This document shows positions 26,772 through 35,479 of a DNA stretch of 63,266 nucleotides, piece after piece. A program made the position numbers and the translations under genes. The notes below the pieces were generated by a model that saw nothing but the letters and a program-made list of their open reading frames with translations, searched no databases and had not been told where the DNA came from. The number at the start of each line of letters is the position of its first letter. Within the stretch, counting starts at the first letter, position 1. This DNA is from Anaerolineales bacterium (GTDB lineage Bacteria; Chloroflexota; Anaerolineae; Anaerolineales; Villigracilaceae): assembly GCA_030680795.1 (NCBI GenBank), contig JAUXUL010000038.1:1-63266 (forward strand). Direction: 5' to 3'.

Positions 26772-28141
26772 GCGGATTTCTCCAATCGCAGAAGCGCGGC
26801 GTTGGCGTGCGCGTCCAAGCCTTCGGATGTTGCAATTGTCGCCGCAGTTGAACCAATCGTCTGTACCGTGTTTTCATCGAGCGCAACCAGACTGATGATT
26901 TTTATAAAGTCCCATACATTAAGTGGAGAAGCAAAACGCGCAGAGCCGCCTGTCGGCATGACATGACTGGGACCCGCAAGATAATCGCCAAGCACCTCGA
27001 AGGAATGTTCGCCGAGGAATACGCCGCCCGCATTATTCACTTTTTCAACCCAGCGCCAGGGATCACTGACAGATAAAGCAAGGTGTTCGGGTGCATAATC
27101 GTTCGCCAACTGCACGGCTTCATCCAGGTCGCGAGTCAATACAGCGCCACCGCGATTCTCAAGCGAGGCGAGGATGATGTCCGCGCGGCTGCGTTGTTCG
27201 AATTGTCCTCCTACTTCAACTATTACCTTCTCGATCAATGTCTGTGATGGGGTTAATAAAATAGCAGAGGCTAATAGATCGTGTTCAGCCTGTGCGAGCA
27301 TGTCTGCCGCAACCCAGGCAGGATTTGCGGACTCATCTGCGATGACGACAGTTTCTGTGGGACCCGCCAACCCGTCAATGCCAACCACACCGTAGACCTG
27401 TCGTTTCGCGAGGGTGACGAATAAATTTCCGGGGCCGAAGATCTTATCCACTGGCTGAATCGTTTCCGTGCCGTAAGCCAGCGCCCCGATTGCCTGTGCC
27501 CCGCCGAGCAGATAAACTTTGTCCACGCCTGCAATCGCGCAGGCGGCTAATATCATCGGGTCAACAGGCGGCATTGTATGCTCTCTCGACGTCCCCGCCG
27601 CCGAGGATGGCGGCTTGAGCGATGGCGGCGTGACAACGATGATCTCTTTCACGCCCGCCACGCGCGCAGGAATGGCGCTCATCAAAACTGTGGATGGCAG
27701 CGGCGCGGTCCCGCCGGGGACATATAACCCCACGCGTTGAATGGGGCGAATGATCTGTCCAAGCGTGCCGCCGAGTTCATTGGTGAACCACGACGTCAAC
27801 GGCTGGCGGCGATGAAACCCTTCAATGCGCACGGCGGATTTTTCCAGCGCGATTCTTTTCTCCGGCGCGAGTGAATCCAGCGCGGATTGAATCGCATCTT
27901 GTGAAATCGGTGTGGGTGGAAGATTCATCCCGTCGAGCATTTGAGTCCATTTTTGAAGGGCTGTGTCTCCATTGGCGCGTACATCTTTCAAAATTTTCGT
28001 CACTGCCTGCTCGACGGTTAGCGGCTCGCCAAAAAGTTTTGCGATCCCATCCAACACGCGCTGGCTGACGGGGAATTCATCGGGCGGCGTGCGCTGGAGG
28101 ATGGTTTGTTTTGCAGTTTGAGGGTCGTATTGTTTGAGCAT
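26768..28141 (-). CDS. hisD: histidinol dehydrogenase
   Basis: 457 residues from the ATG giving MLKQYDPQT, preceded by GGAGTCC. It oxidises histidinol twice to histidine. Zinc ligands and catalytic residues are in LLAQAEHDLLAS, YAPEHLAL and PSHVMPTGGSARFASPL. After VVTPP there is an insertion of about 20 residues (SLKPPSSAAGTSREHTMPP) where other HisD proteins have a short turn before DP.ILAAC. The DNA there contains a GCCGCCATC/GGCGGCGGGG inverted stretch, suggesting another repeat insertion. It lies second in the his operon. Confidence 0.94.
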   Translation of the reverse strand: MLKQYDPQTAKQTILQRTPPDEFPVSQRVLDGIAKLFGEPLTVEQAVTKILKDVRANGDTALQKWTQMLDGMNLPPTPISQDAIQSALDSLAPEKRIALEKSAVRIEGFHRRQPLTSWFTNELGGTLGQIIRPIQRVGLYVPGGTAPLPSTVLMSAIPARVAGVKEIIVVTPPSLKPPSSAAGTSREHTMPPVDPMILAACAIAGVDKVYLLGGAQAIGALAYGTETIQPVDKIFGPGNLFVTLAKRQVYGVVGIDGLAGPTETVVIADESANPAWVAADMLAQAEHDLLASAILLTPSQTLIEKVIVEVGGQFEQRSRADIILASLENRGGAVLTRDLDEAVQLANDYAPEHLALSVSDPWRWVEKVNNAGGVFLGEHSFEVLGDYLAGPSHVMPTGGSARFASPLNVWDFIKIISLVALDENTVQTIGSTAATIATSEGLDAHANAALLRLEKSA

Positions 28142-28151
28142 GATGGACTCC

Positions 28152-29150
28152 TTATTCGAGGGCTTTGAGCATGGCGCTGTAACGCGGCGGCTCTTCTTCA
28201 AAAATATAAGTGATGGGCGAAACGATAATGCCGCTGCCGCCAATGAGACGAAGTTCGGAGACGGCTTGGGGTAAATGATCGCGCCGCACTACGACTGTGA
28301 CTGAGTACCAGTTCGGCATTCCATGGCGCACACCGATCGGGCTGATGGTCGGTCCCTGTAAGCCGCCCACATTAGTTTGCGTAAATATTTTTTCAGCGAT
28401 CATTTCCGCGTTATCGCCGCGCATATTTGCGATAACCAAAACATTTTCCTTGGCGCGCATGTGCGCTTCGAGGTATTCGAGCAGGCGGCGCGCCATCTCA
28501 AGGACTTCGGGGCGGGTTTTCAAGGCGTTACGATTTGCGATCAACACCGCCTGCGATGGTTGAATGACCCCGTCGGTCAGCGGGCGCAGACGGTTATCCA
28601 ATAGAGTTTGTCCCGATGAAACCAGGTCAGAGATGATGTCGGCGTATCCAATGGTGGGCGCGGTTTCGAGCGTGCCTTCAGCGGCGATGAGCGTGTGCGC
28701 GATGTTGTTCTTATCGAGAAAACGTTTTGTCAGAACCGGGAATTTTGTCGCCACGCGCAGCGGGCTTGTTAATGCAGCCGCGTATGCTTTGAGCGACTCA
28801 ATGTCTGTCACTGTTTTCCAAATTTCCGGCACAGCCAATGTCAGAGCGCAACTTCCAAAGCCGAGCGAATCGTGTAAGATGAGAATATCACCGTTGCCAC
28901 CGCGTTTTTCCTCGATCATATCGAGTCCGGTAATGCCAAAGTCAATGCTGCCCTGGCGCACGCTGACAACAATGTCGCCGGGACGTTGAAAGATGACGCC
29001 CATTTCAGGCAGGGCGGGTAACTCAGCTTGATACTGGCGCGGGTTTGATTTGATAACACGAAGCCCGGCGGCGGAGAGAAAATCCAGCGCGCCACTTTCG
29101 AGGCGGCCCTTGGATGGGAGGGAAAGACGGATGGATCGTTGCGGGAGCAT
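28152..29150 (-). CDS. hisG: ATP phosphoribosyltransferase, long form
   Basis: 332 residues. First step of histidine synthesis. The N-terminal type II periplasmic-binding fold has LSLPSKGRLESGALDFL, the central DIVSDLVSSGQTLLDNRLRPL motif carries the PRPP region, and the C-terminal part (GPTISPI...YSVTVVVRR...GGSGIIVSPITYIFE) is the regulatory ACT-like domain of the long form. It therefore does not need HisZ and should be inhibited by histidine. It is the first structural gene after the histidine attenuator. Confidence 0.95.
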   Translation of the reverse strand: MLPQRSIRLSLPSKGRLESGALDFLSAAGLRVIKSNPRQYQAELPALPEMGVIFQRPGDIVVSVRQGSIDFGITGLDMIEEKRGGNGDILILHDSLGFGSCALTLAVPEIWKTVTDIESLKAYAAALTSPLRVATKFPVLTKRFLDKNNIAHTLIAAEGTLETAPTIGYADIISDLVSSGQTLLDNRLRPLTDGVIQPSQAVLIANRNALKTRPEVLEMARRLLEYLEAHMRAKENVLVIANMRGDNAEMIAEKIFTQTNVGGLQGPTISPIGVRHGMPNWYSVTVVVRRDHLPQAVSELRLIGGSGIIVSPITYIFEEEPPRYSAMLKALE

Positions 29151-29169
29151 GTAGTTTTCCTTTGTGTGA

Positions 29170-29204
29170 AATTAAACGAAAAACCCCGATCAAAGACCGG
29201 GGTT
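29170..29204 (-). terminator. attenuator terminator of the his operon
   Basis: On the minus strand AACCCCGGTC - TTT - GATCGGGGTT forms a 10-bp stem (one G-U pair) followed by TTTCG. Its 5' arm CCCGGTCTTTG is exactly complementary over 11 bases to CAAAGACCGGG in the leader-peptide region (29270-29260). The two pairings exclude each other. Confidence 0.9.
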
Positions 29205-29238
29205 GATGTGACAAAGAACGCTATCCTGTTAATTTAAT

Positions 29239-29319
29239 TCAGGTACGCGCGCAGAATCTCCCGGTCTTTGGGGGCATGTGATGATGAACATGGTGATTGT
29301 GCGCGAACATTGAATTCAT
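29239..29319 (-). CDS. histidine leader peptide (attenuator) for his operon
   Basis: A 26-residue frame starts 10 bases after the -10 box. It reads MNSMFA, then HNHHVHHH (six His in eight residues), then MPPKTGRFCART and TGA. The His run lies directly before the segment that can break the terminator. This is the layout of enteric his attenuators, with a different peptide. No ribosome binding site precedes the first ATG, and the inferred transcript start is only about 3-5 bases before it, so initiation is probably leaderless. A second ATG at codon 4 is possible. Confidence 0.88.
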   Translation of the reverse strand: MNSMFAHNHHVHHHMPPKTGRFCART

Positions 29320-29329
29320 GATGGGCGGT

Positions 29330-29357
29330 ATTCTACTCGAAAAGTGGAATGTGTCAA
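29330..29357 (-). promoter_or_regulatory. promoter of the his operon
   Basis: On the minus strand TTGACA (29357-29352), 16 bases, TAGAAT (29335-29330), then ACCGCCCATC and the leader ATG. It matches the arg promoter in both boxes, the spacer end (TTTTCGAG) and the stretch to the ATG (ACCGCCCA). Confidence 0.87.
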
Positions 29358-29387
29358 TGAATTTTGATGATCAATTTTGAAGTTGGG

Positions 29388-30200
29388 TCAACCTTTGAAA
29401 CGCGGATACGATCCGAGCACACGCAGCATCAGCGCATATTCTCCCAAGTGATCCAGCGCGCGTTTTGTAGTCTCTTCATATGTCGCACCGATGAAATCAA
29501 TATAAAACAAATATTCCCACGGCTTGCCCTGCAATGGACGCGATTCGATCTTGGTCAGGTCAATATCGCGCAAGGCGAAAACACTCAGGGCTTTGAACAA
29601 CGCTCCTGGCACATTTTTCAAAGTGAATACGATGGATGTTTTTGCCTCGCCTTCGGGCATTTTTGTTTCATGCTGAATGGCAAGAAACCGCGTATAGTTT
29701 TCAGGATTATCTTCAATCCCCTCTTCCAAAATTTCCATTCCATACAATTCCGCCGCGCGGCGTGACGCGATCGCTGCCACATCACGCGCACCAGACTCTT
29801 TGAGTATCTTCACACTTCCAGCTGTATCATAGACCTGCTCGGCTTTGATTCCATGAGTCCGTAAATAGTCTGCGCACTGTCCCAATGCCTGCGGATGGCT
29901 GATCGCTTTTGTAATTTCTTTTTTCTGCACGCCAGGTATGGCGATCAAACAATGCCGCACGCGCAGGAGATACTCACCCACAATATACAAATTGTGACGT
30001 AATAGCAAATCATAATTCTGGTGAATGCTCCCCGCCAATGAATTCTCAATTGGGATTAACGCCAATTCACATTTCTTTGAAACGACAGCATCGAATACCG
30101 CGTCAAAGGACTCACACGGAAGGGTTTCGACGCTTCCGAAATACCCGAAAACTGCCAGCTCGGAATAAGCACCTGCCTCGCCTTGAAATGCAACTTTCAT
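29388..30200 (-). CDS. pheA: prephenate dehydratase
   Basis: 270 residues. It converts prephenate to phenylpyruvate. The catalytic domain has FQGEAGAYSELAV, PIENSLAGSIHQNYDLL and the Thr of NYTRFLAI (TRF motif). A C-terminal ACT domain contains GALFKALSVF and the Phe-binding KIESRPLQG, so feedback inhibition by phenylalanine is expected. GGAGGCAAA precedes the ATG. It ends just before the his promoter, with no clear terminator between. Confidence 0.95.
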   Translation of the reverse strand: MKVAFQGEAGAYSELAVFGYFGSVETLPCESFDAVFDAVVSKKCELALIPIENSLAGSIHQNYDLLLRHNLYIVGEYLLRVRHCLIAIPGVQKKEITKAISHPQALGQCADYLRTHGIKAEQVYDTAGSVKILKESGARDVAAIASRRAAELYGMEILEEGIEDNPENYTRFLAIQHETKMPEGEAKTSIVFTLKNVPGALFKALSVFALRDIDLTKIESRPLQGKPWEYLFYIDFIGATYEETTKRALDHLGEYALMLRVLGSYPRFKG

Positions 30201-30212
30201 TTTGCCTCCAAT

Positions 30213-30259
30213 GTGGTCTCAATACGACCTCGAAAAACACTCGGTCTACTCGACCACCA
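30213..30259. repeat. short repeat TGGTCTCAATACG ... CTACTCGACCACCA
   Basis: The ends TGGTCTC and the later CGACCACCA are partly complementary, and the core TCTCAATACG and CTACTCGACC recur at 2392-2500 and 49031-49074. It lies between pheA and the aminotransferase. Confidence 0.6.
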
Positions 30260-30284
30260 TTGATAAGTGATTACTGTTCACTGA

Positions 30285-31466
30285 TTACTTCTTTTCCGCC
30301 CACTCCACAATCTTCCTAAACCCTGCTTCCACATCTTGATCCGAAGCCGCGATGGTCATACGGATAAAGCCTTCGCCCTGCTCACCGAACGCAGACCCAG
30401 GGACAAGCCCCACGCCTGCTTCATCCAAAATCCTTTCGCATATTTCGATGGAGGACGTTTTCAAAGCGCGAAGGTCAAGGAAGAAATAAAATGCGCCCTG
30501 CGGTGGAATTACTTTTACTTTTTCGCTTTCCAATTCATGCGATATTTGTAGAACCAGTTCACGGCGACGCGCATACGCGGCACGCATATTTTCAGTGACT
30601 TGTTGAATCGCGGGGTCGGTTAATGCGAAGGCGGCGGCTTTCTGAATGAAGGGAGCGACGCAGGTAATGGAGTTTTGCCCTGCTTTTAAAGCATTCTCGA
30701 TCACGCGCGGGGGGGCGGCGAGATAGCCAACCCGCCAGCCTGTCATGGCGTAGGATTTTGACAAACTATTTACGAGCAATGTTCTTTCTTTCGCACCCGC
30801 AATTCCTGCCGCAGAGGTTGGCTTCTCTTCATAATATAAACTTCCATACACTTCGTCACTGACGACCCATAAATTATGTTTCGCGGCAAAGGCTTGCAGT
30901 TTCTGCAAATATTCACGCGTGGGATATGCGCCGGTCGGATTGGATGGATAATTCAAAACGATGACACGCGTCTTTGGAGTCAATGCTTTTTCCCATGAAT
31001 CAAAAAATGGGATAAATCCATTTTCAGCGGGCGCAGGGATGCGAATTACATTCCCGCGCAACATGATGGCCATGTTGGAATGAGTCGACCAGGATGGATC
31101 GGGAATTAAGACATCGTCGCCGGGGTTCAAGATGGATTGCATAGCAAGATAATAGGCATGGATGCCGCCATGTGTGATCAAAATTTCGGAGGCGGGGTCG
31201 TAGGGAATGCCTTCGGCACGAGTCAGCTTGGAAGCAGCAGCAGTTCTCAGGTCCGCATAGCCGCGTGAGGGTCCGTAATGGGTCAAGCCGCTCCGCATCG
31301 CCTTGAAGGCAACATCCAACACTGCTGGCGGAGTCGCAAAATCAGGGTCGCCAACTTGCAAGCCGATGATATTTTTTCCGCTGGCTTTGAGTGCTAGAAT
31401 TCTATCCGCCATTTCTATCGTGGCGGATTGGCGAATGAGATCGAATTGTGAGTTGATGCTTTGCAT
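30285..31466 (-). CDS. class I aminotransferase (aspartate/aromatic type)
   Basis: 393 residues from the ATG giving MQSINSQFD; an ATG six codons upstream is also possible. Motifs are LQVGDPDFATPP, the Asn in NYPSNPTGAYP, the Asp/Tyr in VSDEVYGSLYY and the PLP lysine in NSLSKSYAMTGWRVGY. Such enzymes transaminate aspartate, prephenate or aromatic keto acids. Its place next to pheA suggests a role in phenylalanine/tyrosine synthesis, but the substrate is not shown by sequence. Confidence 0.88.
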   Translation of the reverse strand: MQSINSQFDLIRQSATIEMADRILALKASGKNIIGLQVGDPDFATPPAVLDVAFKAMRSGLTHYGPSRGYADLRTAAASKLTRAEGIPYDPASEILITHGGIHAYYLAMQSILNPGDDVLIPDPSWSTHSNMAIMLRGNVIRIPAPAENGFIPFFDSWEKALTPKTRVIVLNYPSNPTGAYPTREYLQKLQAFAAKHNLWVVSDEVYGSLYYEEKPTSAAGIAGAKERTLLVNSLSKSYAMTGWRVGYLAAPPRVIENALKAGQNSITCVAPFIQKAAAFALTDPAIQQVTENMRAAYARRRELVLQISHELESEKVKVIPPQGAFYFFLDLRALKTSSIEICERILDEAGVGLVPGSAFGEQGEGFIRMTIAASDQDVEAGFRKIVEWAEKK

Positions 31467-31502
31467 AAGCTGTTCTTCAATCATTAGTGGGTGTGAGTGT
31501 AT

Positions 31503-31540
31503 CAAAAAAATAATAATCCCGTCAACTGATTTGACGGGAT
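31503..31540 (-). terminator. terminator after the histidine kinase gene
   Basis: On the minus strand ATCCCGTCAA - ATCAG - TTGACGGGAT is a perfect 10-bp stem followed by TATTATTTTTTT. It lies 22 bases after the kinase stop. Confidence 0.85.
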
Positions 31541-31562
31541 CAATGCTGTGCTGATTGAAATT

Positions 31563-32822
31563 TCATTCAACGAAGGGCTGGGGAGGTACTTCGAGCTTGC
31601 TTTTTTGCTTGACCGGCAATAGAAAGGTGAATTTGCTTCCAACGCCTTCGGTGCTTTCGACCCAGAGGTCCCCGCCGTGCATTTCGATCATCACCTTCGC
31701 AATGGAAAGGCCAAGCCCCATGCCGCCATGCCTGCGGGTAAGGTGAGATTCAACTTGATAGAAACGGTCAAAGACAAGCGGCAAATCCTTGGCAGGGATA
31801 CCCAGGCCATTATCCTCTACAGAAACTTTTATACATTCAACTTGTTGCTCACCGCGGATGGCGACTTGCCCGCCCTCATTTGTAAAGGTCAGGGCGTTCT
31901 TTAAAAGGTTGCTTAATACAATTGCAATTTTCCCGCTGTCAATATCCACCCACAATTCATTATTGCGCTCTACTTCGATGTTGAGCACAATGTCTTTCTT
32001 TTTCGCCATATCATGAAAAGATGCAGAGACATCCTCGATGACCCGTCCTACAGAAACCATGTGTGAACGGACAAGCGAGCCGCCCGTCTCATAATTATAG
32101 ACACTGGAAAGACTTTCGATGATGTCCTTGAGGCGCGAAGCATTGCGGATAATGGAATCCACCTGCTCCTTGTATTCACTACCGATCAATTCCTTCAAGA
32201 AGGTGGAATGACCCAGAATCAAGCCGAGCGGTGTGCGGAGTTCATGCGAAGTGATCGCAATAAATTCCGACTTTAATTCGTCAAGTTTGCGGGTTTCATC
32301 CTGTGAGGATAGCACCTTTTTCTCCAGCATATCGTTTTGCAAGGCATTTGCCGCGAGAGATGCCAAAGTTTCAAGGATGAGAATATCCCGCCCGGTATAA
32401 CTGTCCTTCTTGTTGAAAATTTCAATTACGCCAACGGGTTTGCCATGTACGACCAGCGGCGCACATAAAATAGAACGAGTGGTAAAGCCGGAGATATCGT
32501 CTATCGCCTTGTAATGACGATCATCTTTTGTGACATCATCAATTGCCAGCGGCTTCTTTTGTAGAAATACCCAGCCCGCAATACTGCCATATAATGGGAC
32601 TTTGGCAGAACTGATCGCGGCACGATGAAACCATGGCGCGAATTTAAAAGAGAATTCCTGCGAGACTTCATCATATTCCAACAGGGAAGCACTCTCGCTC
32701 TCTGTCAATTCGGAGGCGGCGGAGAGAATGGATTGAAGGTACGGTTCAAGATCCACCATCGTGCTAAAGCCACGGGTTAATTCGATAAGACGGGAAAGAA
32801 GTATGTCCTGATCAACAGCCAT
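31563..32822 (-). CDS. GAF-domain sensor histidine kinase
   Basis: 419 residues, no membrane segment. A GAF sensor domain spans about residues 20-165, followed by a coiled linker, the HisKA H-box ITSHELRTPL near 200, and an HATPase domain with N box LSNLLKNALTF, G1 DNGLGIPAKD, F box FDRFYQVE and G2 HGGMGLGLSIAKV. It should autophosphorylate on His and act with a response regulator that is not in this window. It is monocistronic, with its own terminator, and is divergent from the inositol phosphate synthase gene. Confidence 0.92.
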   Translation of the reverse strand: MAVDQDILLSRLIELTRGFSTMVDLEPYLQSILSAASELTESESASLLEYDEVSQEFSFKFAPWFHRAAISSAKVPLYGSIAGWVFLQKKPLAIDDVTKDDRHYKAIDDISGFTTRSILCAPLVVHGKPVGVIEIFNKKDSYTGRDILILETLASLAANALQNDMLEKKVLSSQDETRKLDELKSEFIAITSHELRTPLGLILGHSTFLKELIGSEYKEQVDSIIRNASRLKDIIESLSSVYNYETGGSLVRSHMVSVGRVIEDVSASFHDMAKKKDIVLNIEVERNNELWVDIDSGKIAIVLSNLLKNALTFTNEGGQVAIRGEQQVECIKVSVEDNGLGIPAKDLPLVFDRFYQVESHLTRRHGGMGLGLSIAKVMIEMHGGDLWVESTEGVGSKFTFLLPVKQKSKLEVPPQPFVE

Positions 32823-32901
32823 ATTTAAACCATCAGTAAGGTTATACTTGACAAGTATATCTTAAGTTTTGCGGCAAAAAATCTACAAGGAGAATAATTC
32901 T

Positions 32902-33987
32902 ATGGCAAACAAGAAAGTACGCGTCGCCATTATCGGCGTGGGGAATTGCGCCTCAGCCCTCGTGCAGGGTGTTCAATTTTACAAAAATGCAAAAAAGAAT
33001 GAGGTCATCCCCGGAATTATGCACACCCAGCTCGGCGACTATCATGTGCGGGATATTGAATTCACAATCGGCATTGATGTGAATGTCACCAAGGTCGGCA
33101 AGGACCTTTCCGAAGCCATCTTCGCCGAACCGAATAATACCTATAAATTTGCGGATGTTCCCAACCTCAACGTGCCGGTTGTGCGCGGTATGACCCACGA
33201 TGGGCTTGGCAAATATCTGAGCGGCATCATTCAAAAAGCCCCGGGCGCAACTGCCAATATTGTGAAACTGCTCCGCGAAACAAAAACAGACGTGCTCATT
33301 AACTTCCTGCCGGTTGGCTCTGAAATGGCAACCAAATGGTACGTGGAACAATGTCTCGAAGCAGGCTGTGCCTTTGTGAACGGCATTCCCGTGTTCATTG
33401 CGTCCTCTGAATATTGGGGCAAACGCTTTGCAGATGCTGGTTTGCCCCTCCTCGGCGACGACATCAAGAGTCAGGTCGGGGCGACGATTGTTCATCGTGT
33501 CCTCACCAGCCTGTTCGTAGATCGAGGCGTTAAGATCGACCGCACCTATCAACTCAACTTCGGCGGCAATACCGATTTCCTCAACATGCTCGAACGCGAA
33601 CGTCTCGAAAGCAAAAAGATCTCCAAGACCAACGCCGTCACCAGCATGATCCCGTATGAGATCGATCCAGGCAATGTGCATGTCGGTCCCAGCGATCACG
33701 TACCCTGGCTGACAGACCGCAAGTGGTGCTACATCCGCATGGAAGGCACAACCTTTGGCAACGTGCCGCTCAACATGGAACTCAAGCTCGAAGTATGGGA
33801 CAGCCCCAATTCTGCCGGTGTCATCATCGACGCAGTGCGCTGCGCCAAGATCGCGCTTGACCGCGAACTTGCAGGCCCCATCATTGGCCCGTCCTCTTAT
33901 TTCTTCAAGACGCCGCCCAAGCAATTCCGCGATGACATCTGCCGCGATAAGGTGGAAGATTTTATTTCAGGAAAATCAGACGAATAA
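32902..33987 (+). CDS. ino1: inositol-3-phosphate synthase
   Basis: 361 residues from the ATG giving [20 protein letters not shown], preceded by AAGGAG. It makes inositol 3-phosphate from glucose 6-phosphate with bound [15 protein letters not shown] is the Rossmann motif and [14 protein letters not shown] and [15 protein letters not shown] are conserved in the short actinobacterial/archaeal type. Inositol phospholipids or compatible solutes are likely products. A 323-residue open frame on the opposite strand is a shadow. Confidence 0.93.
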   Translation: MANKKVRVAIIGVGNCASALVQGVQFYKNAKKNEVIPGIMHTQLGDYHVRDIEFTIGIDVNVTKVGKDLSEAIFAEPNNTYKFADVPNLNVPVVRGMTHDGLGKYLSGIIQKAPGATANIVKLLRETKTDVLINFLPVGSEMATKWYVEQCLEAGCAFVNGIPVFIASSEYWGKRFADAGLPLLGDDIKSQVGATIVHRVLTSLFVDRGVKIDRTYQLNFGGNTDFLNMLERERLESKKISKTNAVTSMIPYEIDPGNVHVGPSDHVPWLTDRKWCYIRMEGTTFGNVPLNMELKLEVWDSPNSAGVIIDAVRCAKIALDRELAGPIIGPSSYFFKTPPKQFRDDICRDKVEDFISGKSDE

Positions 33988-34044
33988 TTCGGTAGGGACA
34001 CAGCGGTGCTGTATCCCTACAATTTTATTGGTACAATCCGCCGC

Positions 34045-35208
34045 ATGACAAAAAACCGCATCTTTCTTATCCCGAACCTGCTGGCCCTGCTATTGGCAGC
34101 CTGCCAATCCGTGCCTGCCACCGCTGACCCAGACATTATCATGACTGCGGCAATTGAAACCGCATTCGCACAAATAAGTATCCCAACCGAAGCGCCCGAA
34201 CCAACAGAAACGCCGGTCCCTACCGCAACCATTCCGCGCACACCGCCTGCCTTACCTGGGACTTATCAAACATCCATTCTGAAAGCGAACGACATCCCGC
34301 GTACCTACACCGCAGATACCTGCCAATATTTGCAAAATAAATGGAACCCAAACAACGCTGCGCCGGGGACTGTGGTGATGACTATCATGATTCATCGCAT
34401 TGATAAAGATGCCGCCATGTCCGATTTTGGAAATCTAACCATTGCAAGTAAAGATCTAAAACAATTAATGAACGATCTTCATGATGCCGGTTTTCAAGCC
34501 ATTAATATGCAGAAAATGGCAGATTTCATGTACACCAATGCAAAAATACCCGAGCTCTCTGTTTTATTAATTGTAGATGATCGTGCAGGAAGCTCTTCAA
34601 AATATAACGACCATTTCCGAATCTATTTCGAAAAATGGGGTTGGCCAGTGATTAATGCCTATATCGGGATAGATGAGAGGCCCGATCTTTGGGCAGAACA
34701 TGCCGTGCTTTCTGCGGAAGGGTGGGTGGATTTTCAAGCTCATGGGTACATTCATAACATCCCCATTAGCGAAGGTTCAACAGATGAGTTTATTATGTCT
34801 GAAATGGGTGGCGTAATCTCAACTTTTCAAAAATACTTCAACAAAACCCCCATCGCCTATATCTGGCCTGGCGGCGGATTCTCCAAACGCGCTGTTGAGA
34901 TCGGCACAGAACTTGGCTATAAACTCGGCTTCACCGTCAACTCGCGCGGACCGGTCATGTATAACTGGATTCCGCAGGCTGATGCATATAATGACGACAA
35001 TCCGTATGCCATACCTGAAATACCCGCGGGCAATCCTGTAATGACCATCCCTCGCTATACAGACATTACAGCCCGTGATCATATTGATGAAGTCCGTACG
35101 ATCGGGCAAGAAGCCGCGCAATATGCCGAACAGAGTAAAGCCATCGAACTCGAATATTACGATATTATCTGCGCGCCCACGTACGGACCAATTCCGTCCA
35201 CGCCATAA
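34045..35208 (+). CDS. polysaccharide-deacetylase-like lipoprotein, copy 1
   Basis: 387 residues from the ATG giving MTKNRIFLIPNLLALLLAAC, a lipoprotein signal with Cys at the lipobox. A Pro/Thr linker follows. The rest resembles NodB-type deacetylases: LLIVDDRA stands at the TFDD position, FQAHGYIHN at the metal-binding HxxxH, and IAYIWPGGGFSKRAVEIG at the RxPGG motif. The motifs are divergent but the metal ligands (DD, H...H) could remain. Its tandem paralogue lies at 35480. Substrate is unknown, presumably a cell-envelope glycan. Confidence 0.8.
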   Translation: MTKNRIFLIPNLLALLLAACQSVPATADPDIIMTAAIETAFAQISIPTEAPEPTETPVPTATIPRTPPALPGTYQTSILKANDIPRTYTADTCQYLQNKWNPNNAAPGTVVMTIMIHRIDKDAAMSDFGNLTIASKDLKQLMNDLHDAGFQAINMQKMADFMYTNAKIPELSVLLIVDDRAGSSSKYNDHFRIYFEKWGWPVINAYIGIDERPDLWAEHAVLSAEGWVDFQAHGYIHNIPISEGSTDEFIMSEMGGVISTFQKYFNKTPIAYIWPGGGFSKRAVEIGTELGYKLGFTVNSRGPVMYNWIPQADAYNDDNPYAIPEIPAGNPVMTIPRYTDITARDHIDEVRTIGQEAAQYAEQSKAIELEYYDIICAPTYGPIPSTP

Positions 35209-35213
35209 AGCAC

Positions 35214-35413
35214 ATGTCTTTGCGAGGAGGGGATACTTCGACAGGATTTCGACGGGCTCAACCTACCAGCTCAGCACGACGCTTTCTCTTCCCGACGACA
35301 CTTGCGCCGTACGCCAGTGCGGTGAGCAAGCCCCTGTCGTGAGGAGACTGCTTCGACTCACCTGTCCTGCGTGGTTTTGCAGGAAAGAACAGGAGCGCCT
35401 CGCAGCGACATTA
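35214..35413. repeat. composite repeat, one family nested in another
   Basis: The gap between the two deacetylase-like genes begins CATGTCTTTGCGAGGAGG and ends AGGAGCGCCTCGCAGCGACA (GTCATTGCGAGGAG family). Inside lies CTTCGACAGGATTTCGACGGGCTCAACCTACC, which belongs to the CGACAGG..GACGGGCTCAACC family also seen at 40915-40965 and 59700-59752. No gene was seen in it. Confidence 0.7.
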
Positions 35414-35479
35414 TTCATATTGGGAATTACTGATTGCTTAATTTATCATCGCTTGAAATTAGTTTACAATGTACTCCCT

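Noticed and set aside
32953-33924. 323-residue open frame on the minus strand
   Set aside because: It is the complement of the inositol phosphate synthase gene, has no recognisable motif, and the plus-strand product is clearly conserved.
35075-35479. Longer N-terminus for the second deacetylase-like protein
   Set aside because: The extra residues are encoded by the end of copy 1 and by a composite repeat; the ATG at 35480 begins a proper lipoprotein signal.
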